This document shows positions 19,591 through 21,969 of a stretch of DNA of 21,969 nucleotides, piece after piece; the first letter of the stretch is position 1; every line of letters begins with the position of its first letter. Under the pieces are notes generated by a model, which was not told the DNA's origin, searched no databases, and was given only the letters and a program-made list of their open reading frames with translations. The stretch is from a virus. Location of the stretch: positions 1-21,969 of the IMG/VR virus record IMGVR_UViG_3300027608_000178. One strand, written 5' to 3'. The position numbers were made by a program, and so were the translations under genes.

Positions 19591-20129
19591 ATGGGCCTAG
19601 GAATTGGTAGAGGCTGCCATGGAATTATAGCTTTGGATATTACACGAAAGACCGCAAAGGTACGCTCAAAGAAGTTCGCTTCATTTAATCTTTCCACATA
19701 ATACTCGGTGGGAGTTATTGTGTGCAAGATGAAATACTCGTGCTTCGCGGTAATGATTGCAATTGCGGCATGAGCAGTCAATTCACCCGGTACGTCCGGC
19801 GGACCATCTACTGTAAGATTTGCCGGCGCAAATCCCACCCAGAAATAAGGTACGCCATATTCAATGGGAGTATCAATGTCGACACCCTTCATTGATATAA
19901 AGATGCACTCGAGTGGAGTCTTGGGCATCATTGTATTCCAGGCCTTAATAGAATCACGCAGTAGGGGTGGAGTCTTTCCATCCGCAACAAGATTTTTTTG
20001 CCACGTCTCATACGAAACGGGTGTATTAATAAGCTCCGTCAGAGTCTTATATGTTAAAGGAACACAGTCGAATGCTCGAAGAGAGCATGCGCAGAGTGCA
20101 CCGAGCAGAATATGGCGATAAAACTTCAT
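19587..20129 (-). CDS. Secreted or membrane-anchored hypothetical protein (180 aa)
   Basis: A 180-residue protein with an N-terminal signal: basic MKFYRH, then the hydrophobic ILLGALCACSLRAFDC. LCAC could be an unusual lipobox (Cys15), otherwise signal peptidase I would cut near Ala19. The remainder is globular, with PLECIFISMKGVDIDTPI, VPYFWVGF and HAAIAIITAKHEYFILHT, and a Pro-rich end (PWQPLPIPRP). No catalytic motif is recognised. It is coupled on both sides: its ATG overlaps the stop of the 54-residue membrane protein, and its TGA overlaps the metallopeptidase ATG. A periplasmic function is likely, possibly in lysis or receptor modulation. Confidence 0.75.
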   Translation of the reverse strand: MKFYRHILLGALCACSLRAFDCVPLTYKTLTELINTPVSYETWQKNLVADGKTPPLLRDSIKAWNTMMPKTPLECIFISMKGVDIDTPIEYGVPYFWVGFAPANLTVDGPPDVPGELTAHAAIAIITAKHEYFILHTITPTEYYVERLNEANFFERTFAVFRVISKAIIPWQPLPIPRPI

Positions 20130-20290
20130 GGATGTTGATAAAGAAAAACATAACCCAGAGTGCCCATGAGTATAAACAGAAGAACAATTTTAAGGAGTGT
20201 TCTGCTGAGTGACCAAAGCACCGCGGCGATACCAATGCAGAGCGTGATAATCACACTGAGCCAAAGTAGATTCAGAAGTATGGTTTTCAT
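20126..20290 (-). CDS. Small two-helix membrane protein (54 aa)
   Basis: A frame of 54 codons, MKTILLNLLWLSVIITLCIG and so on, ending GYVFLYQHP. Two hydrophobic helices (about 4-26 and 33-51) are separated by a short basic loop (SLSR). It is joined to both neighbours by ATGA overlaps (20287-20290 and 20126-20129), which strongly supports a real gene. The architecture fits a small holin or another inner-membrane peptide. The secreted protein lies immediately downstream. Function is inferred only from topology. Confidence 0.75.
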   Translation of the reverse strand: MKTILLNLLWLSVIITLCIGIAAVLWSLSRTLLKIVLLFILMGTLGYVFLYQHP

Positions 20291-20535
20291 AATTGGTTAG
20301 AAGCAAGAATTGAAAGATCAGAATCGTTGAGGGGACCCGCGCGGCGACGCGTGGGCATTCCGAGTTGCAGCCAGAGATGAGCCTGAAATGGAGTCATATA
20401 ATCATACGAGCTCCAGTCGCAGGTCACAGTTTCACCCTCGGGAGTTATAAAGTTGTGATAGATTGGGCTATGATTAAGATCTAGATCTTGCTCAGGCACA
20501 TATTGGTATCCATCGATTTCAAATTGAATGTACAT
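20287..20535 (-). CDS. Hypothetical protein (82 aa)
   Basis: I place the start at the ATG at 20535 (MYIQFEIDGYQYVP), which follows the stop of the previous gene by one base. A longer frame begins at 20607 but would overlap that gene by about 70 bases. The protein has aromatic, beta-like sequence (FEIDGYQYVPEQDLDLN, YHNFITPEGETVTCDWSSYD) and a helical C-terminal part (FQAHLWLQLGMP, then Arg-rich RRRAGPL). No family is recognised. It overlaps the next ATG. Confidence 0.7.
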   Translation of the reverse strand: MYIQFEIDGYQYVPEQDLDLNHSPIYHNFITPEGETVTCDWSSYDYMTPFQAHLWLQLGMPTRRRAGPLNDSDLSILASNQL

Positions 20536-20536
20536 A

Positions 20537-20860
20537 TTAGTATTGTCCTTCGTTTGTATAATTTGTTCCGAAGAGGCGAGTGCCAACCTCGGGTGGCATC
20601 CAGACACTTAATTCCTTGCGGTCAAGGCTACCCTTGTAGTCCCAGATGGAACACGGCATCTCACGAGCACCCGCCATTGGAATTGAGGAAGGAACAGTGG
20701 CTTCAAACTGCCACTGAAACATCACCTTGTCGTCGCCATCACCTTTGGCAAATGTGGCTGGAGGGAATCCAAGGATCTTGGTGACTTCAGCAGCAGAGAT
20801 ATTGGACAATGTGCCTGTGCGATGCGAACTGTAAAAGTCCCATGTTTGTTTGATTTTCAT
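20537..20860 (-). CDS. Hypothetical protein (107 aa)
   Basis: A 107-residue protein, MKIKQTWDFYSSHRTGTLSN and so on, with EVTKILGFPPATFAKGDGDD, then FQWQFEA and CSIWDYKGS, and a hydrophilic end. Aromatic residues and Gly/Asp turns suggest a small beta-rich fold. It is the only gene here with a good Shine-Dalgarno-like sequence (GGAGG, 10 bases before the ATG), but that sequence also encodes the end of the previous gene (SEE), so it may be accidental. Function is unknown. Confidence 0.7.
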   Translation of the reverse strand: MKIKQTWDFYSSHRTGTLSNISAAEVTKILGFPPATFAKGDGDDKVMFQWQFEATVPSSIPMAGAREMPCSIWDYKGSLDRKELSVWMPPEVGTRLFGTNYTNEGQY

Positions 20861-20865
20861 AGCGA

Positions 20866-21069
20866 TTATTCCTCCGAGGTGTTGAGCAGATTGTCTGCGT
20901 TGTAGCGAGTGAGTTCATTGGCAACCGAGGCGATCTCGCGTTCACCCACATGGATGACTCCAAGGGCAAGAGCTTCGTGCTTTGCCTTGAGCTTCTTACG
21001 AAGCTTCGCAATGACGGCAGCTTTATTGACTTGATATTTCCCGTTGGGGAGCTTCTTTGTTAATTTCAT
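20866..21069 (-). CDS. Small basic hypothetical protein (67 aa)
   Basis: A 67-residue protein, MKLTKKLPNGKYQVNKAAVI, with a Lys-rich helix (AKLRKKLKAKHE, 21-32) and an acidic C-terminus (NADNLLNTSEE). It may bind nucleic acid or a host protein. A GTTTAC promoter ends six bases before the ATG, so the message is nearly leaderless, and it shares the 58-base upstream repeat with the gene at 1-240. It is therefore a likely early gene. Confidence 0.7.
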   Translation of the reverse strand: MKLTKKLPNGKYQVNKAAVIAKLRKKLKAKHEALALGVIHVGEREIASVANELTRYNADNLLNTSEE

Positions 21070-21075
21070 AAGATA

Positions 21076-21104
21076 ACAATACTAAATTCTGGGAGAAAGT
21101 AAAC
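21076..21104 (-). promoter_or_regulatory. Early-type promoter GTTTAC-N17-TATTGT
   Basis: Minus-strand -35 GTTTAC (21099-21104), 17-base spacer and -10 TATTGT (21076-21081), with six bases to the ATG at 21069. The geometry is the same as at 247-275. Confidence 0.6.
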
Positions 21105-21154
21105 ACCTAAGAATGTCCTAAGTGATTGACCACCAACAGTCGCAAAAAATAGTT
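21097..21154. repeat. 58-base promoter-upstream repeat, right copy
   Basis: The partner of 268-325: 33 identical bases, then 25 with four differences. CTTAGG boxes (plus-strand CCTAAG) lie at 21106-21111 and 21117-21122. The upstream terminator follows immediately, so the repeat fills the gap between one unit's end and the next unit's promoter. Confidence 0.8.
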
Positions 21155-21199
21155 TAAAAAAAAGTGGTTGGCAACCAAATCATTGGCCACCAACCACTT
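21155..21199 (-). terminator. Rho-independent terminator after the 93-residue gene
   Basis: On the minus strand AAGTGGTTGG (21190-21199) pairs perfectly with CCAACCACTT (21162-21171), with an inner CCAA/TTGG pairing, and a run of T residues follows. It ends transcription of the 21217-21498 gene before the promoter at 21076-21104. Confidence 0.88.
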
Positions 21200-21216
21200 G
21201 TAAAGCAGTACTTTTA

Positions 21217-21498
21217 TTACTTGCTCAGCTGATAGAGCTTCGCGGCCGGACCACGGGAACCCTTGGCCTTAGGAGCATCGCCAACGATCTTGCCGTTGGT
21301 CTTGACGTACTCGTAGATGTACCAGTGATCAACGCCCACAGCATGAACAATCTCTTTCATAGTGAAAGGAGTGGCTGGGAACTTGAATGTGTTGACGAGT
21401 GAAACAGCCTCTGGTTTCTTGACGCCACGGCGAGGGGCCGTGATGGCAGATGTAGCGACTGTGGTTTGGGGAGCAGACGTATTTAACGTAGTTTTCAT
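21217..21498 (-). CDS. Small basic protein, possibly DNA-binding (93 aa)
   Basis: I use the ATG at 21498 (MKTTLNTSAPQTTVATSAIT). An upstream in-frame ATG at 21516 would add MRSNYI. The N-terminal 25 residues are Thr/Ser/Ala-rich and disordered. Residues 44-72 (PFTMKEIVHAVGVDHWYIYE, then YVKTNGKIVG) have the helix-turn-helix-like form of a winged-helix segment, and the end is basic (KAKGSRGPAAKL). It is monocistronic, with its own promoter (leader of about 65 bases) and a strong terminator, so it may be abundantly expressed early. A regulatory role is plausible but not shown. Confidence 0.7.
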   Translation of the reverse strand: MKTTLNTSAPQTTVATSAITAPRRGVKKPEAVSLVNTFKFPATPFTMKEIVHAVGVDHWYIYEYVKTNGKIVGDAPKAKGSRGPAAKLYQLSK

Positions 21499-21568
21499 GA
21501 TATAATTTGATCTCATAGAACAGTGTTACCGACGTGGTGACTTGCTGTTGTTCTTCAATCTTGGTATA

Positions 21569-21597
21569 ATACTAGCACATTTAGGATCAAAGTAAAC
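21569..21597 (-). promoter_or_regulatory. Early-type promoter GTTTAC-N17-TAGTAT
   Basis: Minus-strand -35 GTTTAC (21592-21597), 17-base spacer and -10 TAGTAT (21569-21574), with an overlapping TATTAT/TATACC. It drives the 93-residue gene through a leader of about 65 bases in which I see no gene. Confidence 0.65.
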
Positions 21598-21626
21598 ATA
21601 ATAATGACAAGAGAGTCGCTATTTTA

Positions 21627-21655
21627 CCTAAGGTGTTGCCTATGAACCACTTAGG
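21627..21655. promoter_or_regulatory. Inverted pair of CTTAGG boxes
   Basis: CCTAAG (21627-21632) and CTTAGG (21650-21655) face each other across 17 bases, upstream of the promoter at 21569-21597. The same hexamer makes up the boxes in the 58-base repeat. On the plus strand the pair is followed by ACTTTTT, so it could instead be a weak plus-strand terminator, though no plus-strand gene ends here. Confidence 0.45.
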
Positions 21656-21663
21656 ACTTTTTA

Positions 21664-21969
21664 TTACGGAGCAATTTTGTGAGTTAGGTAATACGCCAAC
21701 GTATTTACGTTCTTTTGTGTGTAGGAAAATGGAACGCTATAAAACCGCCCTTCGTCCTGAATAAAGTCGTCGTCAAAACCTTCCTGCTGCATATTGTGAA
21801 TAATTCCCTTATTGATGATATATGCTTTTGCACTTCGATTCTTAAAATCCGGAAAGACTGCAATTGTTCCAAGGGGCGATTTAATTGCCCCCTGACTTGC
21901 CCTGAGAGTTTCTCGCTCGTTTAAACATGCGTCAAATTGAGCATCAATATCACAATTGTAATCAAACTC
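21664..21969 (-). CDS. Hypothetical protein, N-terminus beyond the window
   Basis: An open frame of 101 codons that enters from the right edge and ends with TAA at 21664. The visible part contains FDYNCDIDAQFDACLNERET, then GAIKSPLGTIAVFPDFKNRS, AYIINKGIIHNM and a Tyr-rich end (YSYTQ-like, LAYYLTHKIAP). I see no recognisable domain. The frame has no in-frame stops and the codon pattern matches neighbours, so it is real coding sequence, but length and function cannot be judged. Confidence 0.7.
   Translation of the reverse strand, partial: EFDYNCDIDAQFDACLNERETLRASQGAIKSPLGTIAVFPDFKNRSAKAYIINKGIIHNMQQEGFDDDFIQDEGRFYSVPFSYTQKNVNTLAYYLTHKIAP

Noticed and set aside
20536-20607. N-terminal extension of the 82-residue protein
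   Set aside because: It would overlap the upstream gene by about 70 bases; a well-placed ATG lies one base after that gene's stop.
1-21969. tRNA genes, CRISPR arrays, insertion sequences, attachment sites
   Set aside because: I saw no cloverleaf-like conserved arms, regularly spaced repeats, transposase motifs or integrase genes. A tRNA search program would be decisive.

Overview
The window looks like part of the genome of a T4-type (contractile-tailed, lytic) bacteriophage. The main evidence is a T4-like replication and nucleotide set (RNase H-type 5' nuclease, class I ribonucleotide reductase NrdA/NrdB, PhoH ATPase, a GIY-YIG nuclease) together with several exact TATAAATA boxes placed like T4 late promoters. 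There are no tRNA, rRNA, IS, integrase or CRISPR signals. A phage lipoprotein with Ser after the lipidated Cys points to a Gram-negative host. An aquatic host is a guess from the general flavour of the genes. Genes are packed tightly, often with ATGA or TAATG overlaps.

Layout. (1) 1-8432, all minus strand: an early/middle metabolic block. Reading in the direction of transcription it runs nrdB, nrdA, zinc-ribbon protein, GIY-YIG nuclease, RNase H, a conserved small protein, a coiled-coil peptide, a CDKHV-family protein, an FmdB-like zinc ribbon, PhoH, a small protein, a PD-(D/E)XK nuclease, a ClpP-like protease and a tiny membrane peptide. Several units start at promoters of the form GTTTAC-N17/18-TAnnnT. 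(2) 8532-15763, all minus: a block of mostly unrecognised proteins, several with N-termini that look like T4 capsid-targeting sequences ending in an (L/I)-x-E prohead-protease site. It includes a 518-residue protein with several such sites, a very acidic protein with one EF-hand loop, His-rich proteins and a degenerate nucleotidyltransferase. (3) 15791-18046, the only plus-strand island: a lipoprotein with its own terminator, then a late operon of a ligase-like KYDG protein and an intact cytidylyltransferase-like protein, both His-rich and both with capsid-targeting-like N-termini. (4) 18040-21969, minus again: an AT-rich conserved protein, an HExxH metallopeptidase, a secreted protein, small membrane or unknown proteins, and early-type small genes at the right end.

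The most interesting candidate system is in regions 2 and 3: a set of proteins that may be loaded into the prohead, cut by the phage prohead protease and delivered into the cell with the DNA. It includes two putative nucleotidyl-transfer enzymes, an analogy to T4 Alt and the internal proteins. A second theme is initiation of expression. Early and late promoters often sit only 6-9 bases from the start codon, and Shine-Dalgarno sequences are almost absent, which suggests leaderless or SD-independent translation. A 58-base promoter-upstream repeat with CTTAGG boxes occurs near both ends of the window.
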